Shown here piece by piece: positions 12,126-23,474 of a stretch of 64,000 nucleotides of DNA (position 1 is its first letter; every line of letters starts with the position of its first letter). The translations under genes were made by a program, and so were the position numbers. The notes under the pieces were generated by a model. The model was not told the DNA's origin. It made no database searches and saw only the letters and a program-made list of their open reading frames with translations. The DNA is from Beauveria sp. NWAFU-1 (lineage: Eukaryota; Ascomycota; Sordariomycetes; Hypocreales; Cordycipitaceae). The DNA is taken from positions 806,001-870,000 of the forward strand of contig JANBXD010000003.1 of assembly GCA_024472245.1 (NCBI GenBank), written 5' to 3'.

Positions 12126-14180
12126 TCACGACTTCTTGGCACCGGGTTGAGTACCAATACGCTTGAATTTGCGAGGATCTTTTCTGCTCATCATGCGCTG
12201 GTCCCTTGTTCCCTTGCCGCCCTCCCAGAAGCCTCTGCCCTTTTTCCCAATGACGCCTCGCCCGCAAAACTTGCATTCGTCGACGGCATAATTTTGCTCA
12301 CGGCTGCACCAGCCGCATATCATGCGGTTGGCCCACTCGTTGGGGTGATCTTGGGCTTCTTCGTGGCAGCGATCGCACGAAAAGACCTTGTTGCAGCACG
12401 AGAAGCGGAACCAGCGGTACGATTTGCGGTAATGTATGCACGCACCGCGATTCGGCAGCGGCTCGCCGGCGTGCAGACCGAGCTTCTCCGTCTTGCGCTT
12501 GGGGCCCGACGTCGGCGGCGGTAGCGTGCCTGGTGTGATGAAGAGAAACTTGACGTCTGGGATTTTAAACGTAAATTTGGAATGGCACTCGCGGCACACA
12601 TTCGTCATGGTCTCGCCGCGTACCGAGACGAGGCCGTGGCTGGGCGTGGAGCAGCGTTCGCACGTAGGCACAAATGTACTCGGTAGCATGTCCGCGACTT
12701 TACAGCCAGAGAGATCGATAAAGCCGGCTCTAGAAGAGTGCTTGTGGACGTATTGAGGATTGTACTTGGCAGAGAATGCAGCTGCACATTTTTTGCAGCT
12801 GCCGGCTTTTTCAATGCCAGGCTTGATTCCAGTCAAGTCGTTTAGAGTGCGACAGCGGTCGCACTTGATTGTCAGGCTGAGAAGCGAAACCTGCAGGAGC
12901 TCGAGTCCATGGAGCTCGATAGACGGGAATGATATCATGGTTCCATGTTCGGGTGCATCCAACATGGCAATAGACGACTTCTCTTCTCCATTTTCTAGCT
13001 CTGCGCCGCCATCATCAGAACTGCTGGTTTCCTCTTCCTCTGAGCTTCCGCTGTCGTTTCCAATGGTCCACTCAGGAGGTCGTGGAATGTATTGAATGTG
13101 GCTCTTTTCTGTGCCAGAGTCGTCAGCAGACATGTTTTCCTTGGTCTCTCCGGCGTTGGTCTCCTGCAGTGGTTGGGGAGTCTCAGCCTCTGCCGCGTTC
13201 AACTGTGCCATTTTGGCTAGAAGATGCAAATTCTGTGCAAGGTAGTTGACGTGACCCATGAGATTCATCTGCTTCTGATCGGCTGCCCTTTGAACGAATA
13301 AATCTTCGACCGGTTCAGCATCCTTGGCGTTGGCCTCATTGAGCTGGACTCGAATATCTTGGAGTGGATATAGCAGAGGGACAATCAGATGGATGTTGTT
13401 GACGGAACGAAGGCCCTCGGGTAGGTCCGACTTCTTTCTCGGTTCCAAGGGCAGAGTAAAAACAACCCCATCTGCAGAGCGACGGTAGAGAGGCAGTCTC
13501 CCCATGCGAGCCTCGAGCTGGCGCACCTCTTGCGCTCTCCGTTCCTTGGCAACTGCAATCTCCTCCCTAGAATGTCTCTTATCCGGGACGTAAGGTCTGG
13601 GTGTTGGGGGCTTGGATACAGCAACTGGCTGGACGACAGCTTTTGACGTGGTGGCAGCCTTTTTATTTTCGCGCTCTTGCTCAAGATGCCTCGTATCCTT
13701 GAAAGTGTCGAGTTTGACTGTTTCGACCTTTTGCTCAGACAGGAAAGTTTCCAGATTCTTATCCAAAGCATTGATCAAAGATAGCAGAGTGGAGCCTTTC
13801 CTCTCCTCTGCAAGCTTGTCCCATCCCTTTTCGACATTGATACTGAAGCCCCTGGGAATATCCTTGTTGGTGACTCGCAGCACAGGCCTTTTCGCGGGGT
13901 AGTCCTTGGGCACAAGTAAATCGCAATGGAGATGTGCCAACTCAAAGGGAAAATCTGGATCTGATGGTGCCATTTTGAAAGCAAGTGATGTGCCGCCGTC
14001 GGAAGTGATGGTTTCTTTGGGTGAATAGCGCTTCTGGACCTGTCCAAGCTGATAGCCGCGGGGATCTTCTAACTGGGCCTTTGGAACTGGTTTGGAGACA
14101 ACACGGTCACCCGAGGGCTCGGCGACAGCCTGCCTCCGGGTTGTTGAAGCGCCCTCGTCTTTCAGATGCAGAGGAAGCAT
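12126..14180 (-). CDS. CHY-type zinc-finger protein
   Basis: A single uninterrupted exon encodes 684 residues from an ATG at 14180. The N-terminal third (residues ~50-150, with FELAHLHCDLLVPKDYPAKRP) resembles an RWD/UBC-like fold. The middle is low-complexity and acidic (SGSSEEEETSSSDDGG). The C-terminal part is cysteine-rich: CDRCRTL...CKKC, CERCSTP...CREC, then the CHY region CIHYRKSYRWFRFSCCNK...CDRCHEEAQDH...CGWCSREQ...CKFCGRGV. CHY fingers bind several zinc ions and occur in redox-related and ubiquitin-linked proteins. Which role applies here is not visible. The tail is strongly basic, suggesting nucleic-acid binding or nuclear location (inference). Confidence 0.9.
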   Translation of the reverse strand: MLPLHLKDEGASTTRRQAVAEPSGDRVVSKPVPKAQLEDPRGYQLGQVQKRYSPKETITSDGGTSLAFKMAPSDPDFPFELAHLHCDLLVPKDYPAKRPVLRVTNKDIPRGFSINVEKGWDKLAEERKGSTLLSLINALDKNLETFLSEQKVETVKLDTFKDTRHLEQERENKKAATTSKAVVQPVAVSKPPTPRPYVPDKRHSREEIAVAKERRAQEVRQLEARMGRLPLYRRSADGVVFTLPLEPRKKSDLPEGLRSVNNIHLIVPLLYPLQDIRVQLNEANAKDAEPVEDLFVQRAADQKQMNLMGHVNYLAQNLHLLAKMAQLNAAEAETPQPLQETNAGETKENMSADDSGTEKSHIQYIPRPPEWTIGNDSGSSEEEETSSSDDGGAELENGEEKSSIAMLDAPEHGTMISFPSIELHGLELLQVSLLSLTIKCDRCRTLNDLTGIKPGIEKAGSCKKCAAAFSAKYNPQYVHKHSSRAGFIDLSGCKVADMLPSTFVPTCERCSTPSHGLVSVRGETMTNVCRECHSKFTFKIPDVKFLFITPGTLPPPTSGPKRKTEKLGLHAGEPLPNRGACIHYRKSYRWFRFSCCNKVFSCDRCHEEAQDHPNEWANRMICGWCSREQNYAVDECKFCGRGVIGKKGRGFWEGGKGTRDQRMMSRKDPRKFKRIGTQPGAKKS

Positions 14181-17100
14181 GACTTCTGAGATTGAATTGT
14201 GACGAGAATCTTTGTACAGGTTGGCTGTGGTTTGACGAAAATTGCTGAAACCGAAGGGGACCTAGACGCCTATGCAGATGCCAACGTTGAACAGAAGCGA
14301 AATTGTTGACTATGTCCGAGTTTTGATTGACATGGACACTTCAAGAAGACGGCACTTGCCAGATTATATCCTGAATGAAAGGCTCGTGGTGGCAATGGCG
14401 AGTGGTTTGTTGCGGGGCGTTTGAAGTTTGAAGATGCGGCGCACCGCGGCTGCCCCGCTGCAGTTCCCAATAGGCCAGCGTGAGTCACCAACAGAATAGC
14501 CTGAATAGGTATAGTTATAGGTAGCATCTAAAAATCTACATGCTAAATTTCAGCCGTTGTGACTCTTACCTAGAGTCACAATAACTTCCAAGCTCTGATA
14601 GGTCGCTTGAGATGAATCATCTCGAGTGGCACAGTGGAAATGCACTGGGAAGGAGCCAATATCCCACCGAATACAAGCCTAGGTCAGCGTCGTCTATCCG
14701 TAACCCAGTAGGGACTGCACTTCGAGATTCACCAAAAAGAGAAGATGAAGCCTCCAATGCACATCAGTAAAAAGCTGTCTATATAATCTGGCTATAAGCC
14801 GGGTATAAATAGTGCGGTAATTGGCAGGTAGAAGCGACACCCCTACCTCATGGCAATTGTAATAATAATATCAATTGATCTGTGCAACAACTAGTACTCT
14901 CCGTAGCCAAACGTCAAACTAAAACGGTGCATCTCGAATCCGTATATGCAGCCTCGCCAACTGTGGCGCTCTTGGTGTCTCTCTTTGGCGTGACGTGAGC
15001 GATGGCGTGTGACAGACTGAGAGGCGGGGCGCGATACCATGCGAACAGGTATATGAGAAATTGTAATCGGGTTGAGTAATGCGCGAGTATCTATCGCCCT
15101 ATTCTTTCTCCCGAGGGAAAAAAAGAGAATCATAAGGCGTCGTAGCATCACAAAGGGCAATACCGCACGCGAATACCAGGCAACGACTTGGCTCAGATGA
15201 GCATATACATGTCTAAAGTGACCGGTGAGGGTACGTGTACGACTTGCTGCCCAATATCCTTTGTATAAAAAAAAGTATCAAAATTGATCAAAGTTGGCCA
15301 GCTGCGCCCAGTACATGCAGATGGCCTTGGCGTGGGAGACCCGGCAGATCTGTTCTGCAGCCTTCATTCCTACCAGCCCGTGCGAGGCCGCTTCTCAATT
15401 ACATTGCCAACCTACCTGTGACTGTCGATTGCCACGTCGAATGTCAGGCCGCCCCGGGGGGCCTGGTACAAAAACATCCAATGATCAGGACCACCGATAG
15501 AGTTGGCCACCAGGCCGGCCCCTTGCATGGCCAAGGCATCACAACACTTTTTGGTGAGGGAGGACATTTCCAACACGTCAACTCCCCCCCTAGGCCTCGT
15601 GCGTGCGTCTTATGATTTGAAGGGTGTGCTTCCAATGACAAACCGCCCACCCGACGAGCGCCCAAACAGGACAAATAGCCCTTGCAAGTGGCTTGCTCGA
15701 CAAGCGAGGCCAGATATTTAGGACGCCAACAAGGAAACGAAGTTGCCTTTTCTGGCATCGACGATGACGGAGTGACGACGATGGCTGCTGCTGTTGCGCG
15801 CGGACCAAAAAAGTCCCGGCGTCAGCATCACGACATGGCTTTTGCTAAAGCAGCGCACCCCCCACGAGCCCGGCAGGAAATGGCAGTATCAAGGTATCAA
15901 ATGGGCGCCCGGCTTAAAACAGCGTGACCTGCAAAACGCAATAGCAAAAAGAGGCGAGGGTGGTATGCCAACTCAGCAAATGTCGGGCAGATGACCTGCG
16001 ACTACATGCAGGCTAAGCTTGTTTTTCTTTCGTCTCCCGCACACCGCCCCCGCGTTCGCTGTTCCCCTTTCCGCTGCTGCACGCGTCTGCAAGTATTGAT
16101 CTCCATTCTTCATTTTAAAAAAAAGTTTATTCACTAAATATATTAAAATCAATTGATTCAATTGCCCTTTTTATTTAATTTTTTCTCGCGAATATTTCAT
16201 GCGCATTTTGCTCCCTGTAGCGTCTGACAGCCTCCGATGCTGTCTCAGACATGCTCCCCTCTGCCGCCGGGGAAGTTGTCCGATCAAGGGCTCACCGGAA
16301 CAAGAAGAATCTCTGTGAGTTGTAAGCATCTTTGATCATATCAGAGAGTGAAATGATCAATAGCCAAGAGGAGCCCGTAAGAATCGACGAGACAGAAGTT
16401 CGTCTCATCCAAAGCCTATCAGTCAGAAGAGTCAATTTTCGGAGTACACAAAGTCCCCCCATCGCAGATAAACGTTGACTATCTTTGTAAAACCATTAAG
16501 CGGTGAAAATGCTCCCAACACACGCCCACGCCACGGGATGGGGAGCGGCGTCACAACGTCTCGCCGTCTCCCAATCTGTCCCGTTCAATGTCTCTAGTCC
16601 AACGGGCCGGCTGAATTCCAGTGGCTCATATACCTTGGCACTCCATATCCTGTACACATTTTCACGTATTTGATACCTGGTGATTAGGCTCGCATCGGCC
16701 TGGCGGTTGACACCGCCACATCCTAACGCTTTGAGGACTCTGGCGTTGGCCGTCGCATGTAGGAGTAGTGCGCCCAAGACGACACAGGCGAACTCGCAGG
16801 AGAGCACTGATTTTCTCACGTTATAAACGCTCGGATGGAAGAGTCTCCGCTCTCCTCAGCCATAGTATTGTGGGTAGCTTCGGAATGCGGGCGATTGTTC
16901 CATCGTCGAGAGGGAAACACGGCGGTTGGCAATGATGGTCTCGCTAGCCCTACGCAGCCCGTCTTTCGTTGCATGCTTGTTCCTGTGGAAATGAATGCGT
17001 GCCGATTGATTATCAGCCATCACGTCTCATCATCCCCTCTCAATCCTCGATAGCCTGTCAGTAGGCAGGCTTCTCTGCAAAGAGCTTTATATGACTATTG

Positions 17101-17788
17101 TAAAAACCACCCCATTTTCTTTAAAATTCGGCTATGGGCCATCAAACCCAATCTGGAAAACGAGCATTGTTTCTATCTTTGCCTCGAACGTGGCTGAGCA
17201 GTCATTGCCAGTCCCGATGGCCGACAGGAGTGTCAGCATTGGCTTCCCCAAAGCGTGATGATCAGTAACGGGATTAGGCGGCTGAAAGGCAACATTCCAA
17301 TCAATACGCTCCCGACAGACTAAAAATCTTCTAAAAATCCGATGGCTGCCAAAGTTCCACCCCTATGCTGGTGCTCATTGGCGATCACGCATTTGTCGGA
17401 TTCCCATGCTAGCCTCGCTCTAGCAGCTTTCCTAAATAGGAAAACGACATGACAGCCACACGCTGATGCCCAGCGCCCTCCCCACCCCCTGCAGCGTATA
17501 TCTCGGATCGAGGCGCTATTTGAGGACCCTTGATATACAGAATATGATGAGAACTCCTCAAAGCTGAGTTCAGCCTTACTATGACTGGATATGGCGTAGA
17601 TGTTTCGTCAGCCCGTAGCACATCTGGAGGCTGAGCTGAATCCGACAGGTACGAGCTGTCTATATAGCTGCCGCTGCCGCATAGCTGTATACGTGAAATA
17701 CTATCTATAATTTGTTCGACCTTCTTTCTTCTCTTTGAGTCATCTCATTGATAATTGACCAAACATCACGCTCACACCCCCATCCAAC
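14181..17788. other. 3.6-kb gene-free stretch
   Basis: No conserved coding sequence was found. A frame at 16496-16819 (-) looks like a signal peptide followed by a short peptide, but it starts with GTG and has no ATG. Tracts near 16120-16190 are A/T-rich. The last few hundred bases are the likely promoter of the RTA1-like gene. Confidence 0.45.
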
Positions 17789-18793
17789 ATGGCCAACGAT
17801 GGCTCCATCTGGGTCTATAACCCTTCCTTTCCTTTGGCGGTCGTAGGCTGCGTCGTCTACGGCCTCTTGTTCATTGCCACCACTTACACCACTTGGATCA
17901 AGCACCGTGCGTGGTTCTTCTCCGCCGTCGTTGTCGGCGCTGCGATTGAAGTGGCGGGCTACGTCTGTCGCGCCTACTCGGCTAAAAACCAAACTGTCCT
18001 TGTAAGTAAAAGAGTGCGAAACAACAATGCCGTTGGGGGCCCCCGAAACACTTCAAGTGCCTAATGCATTGACCGCAGGTGCCATACATATTGACACTCA
18101 CTTTGACTGTTCTCGCCCCGGTCTTCATCGCTGCCGGCAACTACCTCCTCATCAGCCGCCTCATACTGAGCGTCCTCGCGCCCACGCACCATCGTATTCT
18201 CGGTATTGCTGGCCGCCTCCTTACACCCATATTTGTCACCTTTGACATTCTCTCGTTCGTCGTTCAGGGCAATGGTTCAGCCATTTCCAGCACGGGCAAT
18301 TGGAAAGGTCCCAAGGAAAAGGTTGGCAGATACACATTGATTGGCGGCCTTTTGCTGCAGCTCCTCGCCTTTGGGCTGTTTCTTGCCGTGTTTGGCCGTT
18401 TCCATTTCCTGGCCAATCGATTTGCCGTACCCGATGCGCCTGTTGGCTGGCGCAAGGTTGTTCGCGCCGTCTACATCTCCAGCATTGCCATCATGGTGAG
18501 CTAATCAAGAACCCGTGCTTCTGAGAATGTGCATCTAACTTGGCTAGATACGCTGCATCTATCGAGTCTGCGAGTTCGCCGAAGGTATGCAAGGCTACGC
18601 TTTCCGCACTGAGTGGCTCTTTTGGGTGTTTGAGACCATCCCAATGATCTTTGCCATCGGTGCCTTTTGCGTCTGGCATCCTTCGCAATACTTGCCGCGC
18701 AGCGCTCTGCTCTCCAAGAAGGCCAGAGAAAAGAAGCAGCCCTCGGTAGAAATGGCGACAGGCACGCCTGACTCACGCGAGCAAATGGTCTGA
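17789..18793 (+). CDS. RTA1-family membrane protein (lipid-translocating exporter-like)
   Basis: Three exons (17789-18001, 18079-18495, 18548-18793) encode 291 residues. About seven hydrophobic segments span the protein, as in the RTA1/Rsb1 family, which is linked to sphingoid-base export and resistance to membrane-active compounds. Family cues are the N-terminal VVYGLLFIATTYTTW helix, EVAGYVCRAYS, LTLTVLAPVFIAAGNYLL, GRLLTPIFVTFDILSFVVQG, and IRCIYRVCEFAEG followed by EWLFWVFETIPM. The introns (77 and 52 nt) have GTAAGT and GTGAGC donors. The gene ends 140 bp from the stop of the convergent Zn2Cys6 factor. The family is certain; the cargo is not. Confidence 0.93.
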
Positions 18794-18933
18794 TTGCAAA
18801 TGTAATGTGCCCAAGCTGGTCCAATTTGCAGCTGCATGAAATGCTAGATAGATGAGGTCATGGTAATAGTACCACGCATACAAGTTTGAAATCGCTCAAT
18901 AATACAAGGTTTTTCATCGTCATATTCAAACAA

Positions 18934-20426
18934 TTACAGAATCAATTCCCGCAACGTTTCCCCAACGAGCTTCACTGTGTCGCCGCCGCTGTCAAGCAGC
19001 TTCATCTCTCCAACATCAATGCATTGGCGCGTAAAAGCCACAGGCCATGCACCGTATGTTTTGTATTCCTCTGGTAGTTTTTCTTGTATTCTCTGCGTCC
19101 ATGTCAGGAGCATCATCTTGACGTAGTCGTACACGTTTCTGGGCACTGAAGCTGGGGCCTCGTGGCGTCGTTCTTGTAGGATTGTTGTGCCCATCACATA
19201 GTCGAGCACAATCATGTGCATAATGAGAAGGCGTCCCGTGTAGTTGGACTCATCGATGAAAGCAGGAAATTGCTCCGCGTCAATATCGCACAACACGTCG
19301 TATATGCGCGTATGCTCATAGTATGCTAAGGCCAAGTCAGAATTTGCTGCGAGTTTTCAACCACACAAGCTAGGGCACCCACCGCTCATTGGACTCTGTA
19401 GGGCCGAGGTGGCGATGCTTCGCATGATGGACAAGTATTGCAATTCCTCGATGCTTCGGCACAGCGGGCCGAGATTTTCAAGGCTCCCCATGAATCCTCT
19501 GATTGCCTCGGCGTCAAAATACGGAATCGGTTTATCGAGGGGTACCACTTCGGTCAGCCTTCGAAGATACAATTCCTTTTCAAAAGTTCGAAATCGTGAT
19601 GACTCGTACTGTCCCATAGCATGTGTACCAATGAGGTTACCTAAATGACGGTCAGCTGAGGGCAAGATCAAGCTGCGATGGCGATTAAGCATACATCCAC
19701 GGATCATGGTTAGAAAGTCGTTCAGTCCGTCTCTCATTTGAGTAGCTTGGAAAGTAAGAACGAGAGCAGTCGCAAATGCGGCATCTGCATGCTCTCTCGA
19801 TTGGCCAGCAGTCGAGATGAACTTCTTGAATCCTTCCAACGCAGTAACGCGGTGCTTCAGCGCCGCTTGTGTATAGCTGTTTGGGGTAATGATTGAGAGA
19901 TGCGACGCGCCTAGACCGAGCATGGCGTGAAGCAAAAAGTCGTACTAGTTCATCGATTAGGCTTGGTGAGTCGAGGGTGTCAAATAATGCTTTCGCGTAC
20001 CTCATGGGCCATCTGCGAGACCTCGCGCCAGATTTCCCAGCCGTCCAATGGCAGCGACGGGTATGCAGAAAAGATAAAGTGCTGAAAGAAGCGCATATCG
20101 TGCATCGTGAACCACGACGGGTCACAGCTGAGTGATTTCGCCGGCGTTTGGCTGATGATCAGCGCCTTCAGCGGCTCCTCTCGCCGGGCTCGAACTTGAA
20201 GCTTATTCTCAAAGTAGAGGCAGTCATAGCCTAGCCGCTGGCATGCGCCGCAGGCCGGCGTGACCTCGTCACACTTGACCTTGCGCTTCTTGCAGTTGGC
20301 GCATCCTCCCCGAGACTTGGTGTGGCCTTTGCGCGGGATCGGGCGTCGCTTCGCCCGCGTCAGAACAATGTCGGAGCATCCGGACGACGACGATGGCGTG
20401 CCTGGCGACCCGGAGTCGGACGACAT
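18934..20426 (-). CDS. Zn2Cys6 fungal transcription factor
   Basis: Three exons (20426-20001, 19944-19383, 19325-18934) encode 459 residues. The binuclear cluster is CX2CX6CX6CX2CX6C at residues 42-69 (CANCKKRKVKC...ACGACQRLGYDC), preceded by a basic stretch RAKRRPIPRKGHTKSRGG. The rest matches the fungal-specific regulator layout seen in Upc2/Ecm22-like and related C6 proteins, with an alpha-helical segment HAMLGLGASHL after intron 1. The start is the first in-frame ATG; the open frame further upstream begins with TTG. Introns are 56 and 57 nt. It converges on the RTA1-like gene, which could be a target because regulators often sit beside their targets, but nothing in the sequence proves this. 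Confidence 0.92.
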
Positions 20427-21112
20427 GTCTGGATAGCCTATGGACCGAATGTGGCGGCGACTCAATGCTGAGACGTGTCAAGATGCTCTCGTGGTCCCCG
20501 TCTCCAACGTGCTGGCCGGGAATATATATGAGAGCGACTGGTTTCAATTGCCGAAATGGTACAATCCGTCTCGAGCGCTTTTACAATAAACCATGTAGGT
20601 TGGACGGGCATGGGTGATTAATATGTCGAGAAGAGAAAGCCCCCTCGTTGGCTCTAAACTCAAAGTGGGCACTGGTGCGGCTGAGGTGTGCAAGGATTCC
20701 GCTGGCTAACTACTGGGTACTGGGCTAGTGGTAGCATTTCATAGGGCGCCAAAACGGATGACGCAGCCTTATGAAACATGAGCGTTAACAACGTTCCTCG
20801 ATGGCACCAATTTCAGTCTGTTGTCAAAAAAAGTAACAATGTGGAACTATGCAAGCAATTTTAGGGCTTTTCGCTCAGACGATATTCGTCATGCTCCAGG
20901 GACGGATCGTTGCTTGCCCCATGAACTAAGCCGAAGCCCGCCGCTCGCATGCCGGCTAGGTTCCATCTGCTTGCACAGCCTCACAGGAACCGGTCGGATT
21001 CAGGGGAGGACTTGTCATGATTAACAAACAAGGATAATTCTAATCCACTATTTACTTTTCCGTGGTATATTCCCGTCTAGAACTTATACTTTAATCTCCG
21101 ATCGTGACCCAT
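20427..21112. other. Intergenic region
   Basis: This is the promoter side of the Zn2Cys6 gene and the 3' side of CCT5. No gene or strong repeat is seen. Confidence 0.5.
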
Positions 21113-22987
21113 TTACCATTCATTGTCTTCCGACCCAGCGATGATGACATTATTAACCTTGAGCACCATGCGGCACAGTTGCGTAGCCAGCTGCAGCTGC
21201 TGCTTCTTGCCAATCAAAGGATCGATAACGAAAGCCTCCTTCATATCGTTGCTTCCGCGGCTCATGCAGTCAACACCAAGCTTGCCCCGGCTGCCAGTAC
21301 CAGCCTTGACCTGCTGGCTCTTGATTTCTGCGAGTGTCGAGATGGGATTGAGACCGCTGTTCTCGGCCAGGGCCATGGGGACAGCATCGAGAGCCTCGGA
21401 GAATGCGCGCATGGCGTACTGTTCCAGACCGGCCGTCTTGCCGGCAGCATCCTCGACGGCGAGGGAGCAAGCGATTTCAGCAGCACCACCTCCATAAACG
21501 ACGCGGTTATCTCTGACCAAGTTGCGGACAACGCACAGAGCGTCATGTAGCGATCGCTTGGCTTCGTCGATGAGCTGAAATTTGATTAGCATCTAATTGT
21601 CGTGCTGGCTGTGTCCCGGTCATGGTCGACTTACCATTTTGTTGCTGCCGCGCACGAAGACGGTAACGGCTCTTGTATTGGCGCATTCTTCAATGACCAG
21701 CATCTTCTCTCGCGTCGTGCCAAAAGACATCTCTCGAACAATGCCCGCGTGACCCAACTTCTCTGCCTTGAGATCCTCGAATCGGGGAACGATGCGTCCG
21801 TTCGTGGCAATAGCAATGAGCTCCATTTCAGGGCCACCAACCCAGCGGACGGCGGGAAGCTTGTTCTGGAGAAGCAAATGGTTGGCCTCGTCGTCGAATC
21901 CCCACTGGCAGATGGCAAGGTTGGCGCCCGTATCTTTTATTTGCTGAATCATCTCGATGAACTTTTCTTTCTCGTAGTTCTGGAGCTTCTTGAATTCTTC
22001 TACGCTCGTAATGTCGAGATGGTGCTTGGTCTTGGGCTTCGGGGGCTCGAAAGCGCAAGTAAGAATGGCAATCTTGGCATCCTTGACTTCGGAGGGCATC
22101 TGGGGGTGAGAAAAGTCCTTGTCGATGATGACGCCCTTGACAAGAAGAGAGTCCTCGAGAGAGCCACCGACCTTGCCATCAACCTTGATCAGCTCAAAGT
22201 CGACGTCCTTGCGCTCCAAGTCAGCGACCGAAAGAACAGCGTCGACAGCAATGTTGGCGAATTGATCGTGCGCTTTGGACACAATCTTGCTGCCCAAACT
22301 GGTGCGGGCAACCTTGACCAGGTTGGCAGTCTCATCTTTTGTAAACTCAATCTTGTCGGAGATGTTGTCAAGCTCGGCGACTGCAATGTCACAGGCCTGG
22401 TCGTAGCCATCAGCAATTCGGATAGGGTGGATGCCCTTGTCGATGAGATCAGCGGCCTGCTCTAGCAAAGCACCAGCGAGAACGACTACACCAGTGGTGC
22501 CATCGCCAATCTCATCATCCTGTGACTTGGAAAGCTCAACGAGCAGCTTGGCGACGTGGTTGCTGATCTCCATCTGTTGCATGATCGTGGCGCCGTCGTT
22601 CGTGATCGTAATGTCGCCATCGGGGGAAATGAGAATCTTGTCGAGACCACGGGGGCCAAGAGAGGTCTTGACAATGTTGGCCACAGTTCGTGCGGCGAGA
22701 ATGTGGGATTTGACGGCCTCGTTGCCGTATTGGCGCTTCTTCCTCCCCTGACTGCGAGACAGTTAGTAAAGTAGGCTCAATGTGCGGTGGGAAGCCACCT
22801 ACTCTCTCACGACAATGAACGGACGGCCCTGCTCATCCTTCACCATCGTAGCTGAAGTCGAAGTTAGTTCTGTCGTCGGGCGCGCAAATGGCGGTGGTGG
22901 CTCTCACCGTTGCTCATATCCAGATCTGTGTGGGTTAGCTTCAGTGTACCGGTCGTGCAGGTTGTGGGCAGACTCACTCAACGACAT
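21113..22987 (-). CDS. CCT5: T-complex protein 1 subunit epsilon (CCT5)
   Basis: This is one of the eight subunits of the cytosolic group II chaperonin CCT/TRiC, which folds actin, tubulin and WD40 proteins using ATP. Five exons: 22987-22978 (10 nt), 22925-22908 (18 nt), 22851-22803, 22751-21635 and 21574-21113, giving 551 residues, normal for the family. Motifs: LGPRGLDKIL and NDGATI (residues ~57-83), ATPase motif GDGTT (~108-112), ICQWGFDDEANHLL and RWVGGPE typical of the epsilon subunit, VYGGGAAE near the C-terminus, and IPMALAENSG as VPMALAENSGLNPI. The epsilon assignment rests on ICQWGFDDEAN and the KTKHHLDITSVEEF region. The very small first two exons are needed to reach an ATG in frame. 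It is divergent from HBS1. Confidence 0.95.
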
Positions 22988-23474
22988 TTTGGCGGCGAAT
23001 CGTCTTTGCGACGATTGTTGCTGGGAGATGGAGTTGAAAATATCTGGAACAGCCAAATTATGCTCCAAGAGTTGGCAGTCGAGTATAGCTCCACGCTCTT
23101 CTACGCGAATCCGTAATTTTCGAACCTTGGGGGGAGCATGCTGCAGCCTACAACTAGCGGGACACGGCGAAATTAAAAGTCCGCTAAATTTGTTCACAGA
23201 ACCCCTCGCTGGGGGTGCTTTGGTGGCGTGTGCCCCGCGCCAGTGGCGGGACGCCAGGCCCTGCCCCTCCAAAGCCGAGCTCTGAGCAAGCTGCAACATC
23301 TACCGGTGGCATCATCATTCAATTTCAACGGCCACCGCCACAAAGTATTCTGCTACTACGATTTTGTATATAATTCTTTCGGCCTATACATCTCCCGTTC
23401 TGCCCTTCCCATTCGTTCTGCATCCGTATTACGGCTCTTTCCGATCGATCGGTCTCGTGACATCATACCGCAAC
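22988..23474. promoter_or_regulatory. Shared divergent promoter region CCT5/HBS1
   Basis: Only 487 bp separate the two start codons, so promoters and 5' leaders of both genes must lie here. Both products act in proteostasis or translation quality control, so co-regulation is plausible but only inferred. I see no clear TATA box on either side. Confidence 0.55.

Noticed and set aside
16496..16819. Secretory-looking 107-codon frame on the minus strand
   Set aside because: Begins with GTG, no in-frame ATG near the start, and no family resemblance.
21602..22465. 287-codon open frame antisense to CCT5
   Set aside because: It lies wholly inside the conserved chaperonin exon and has no recognisable domain.
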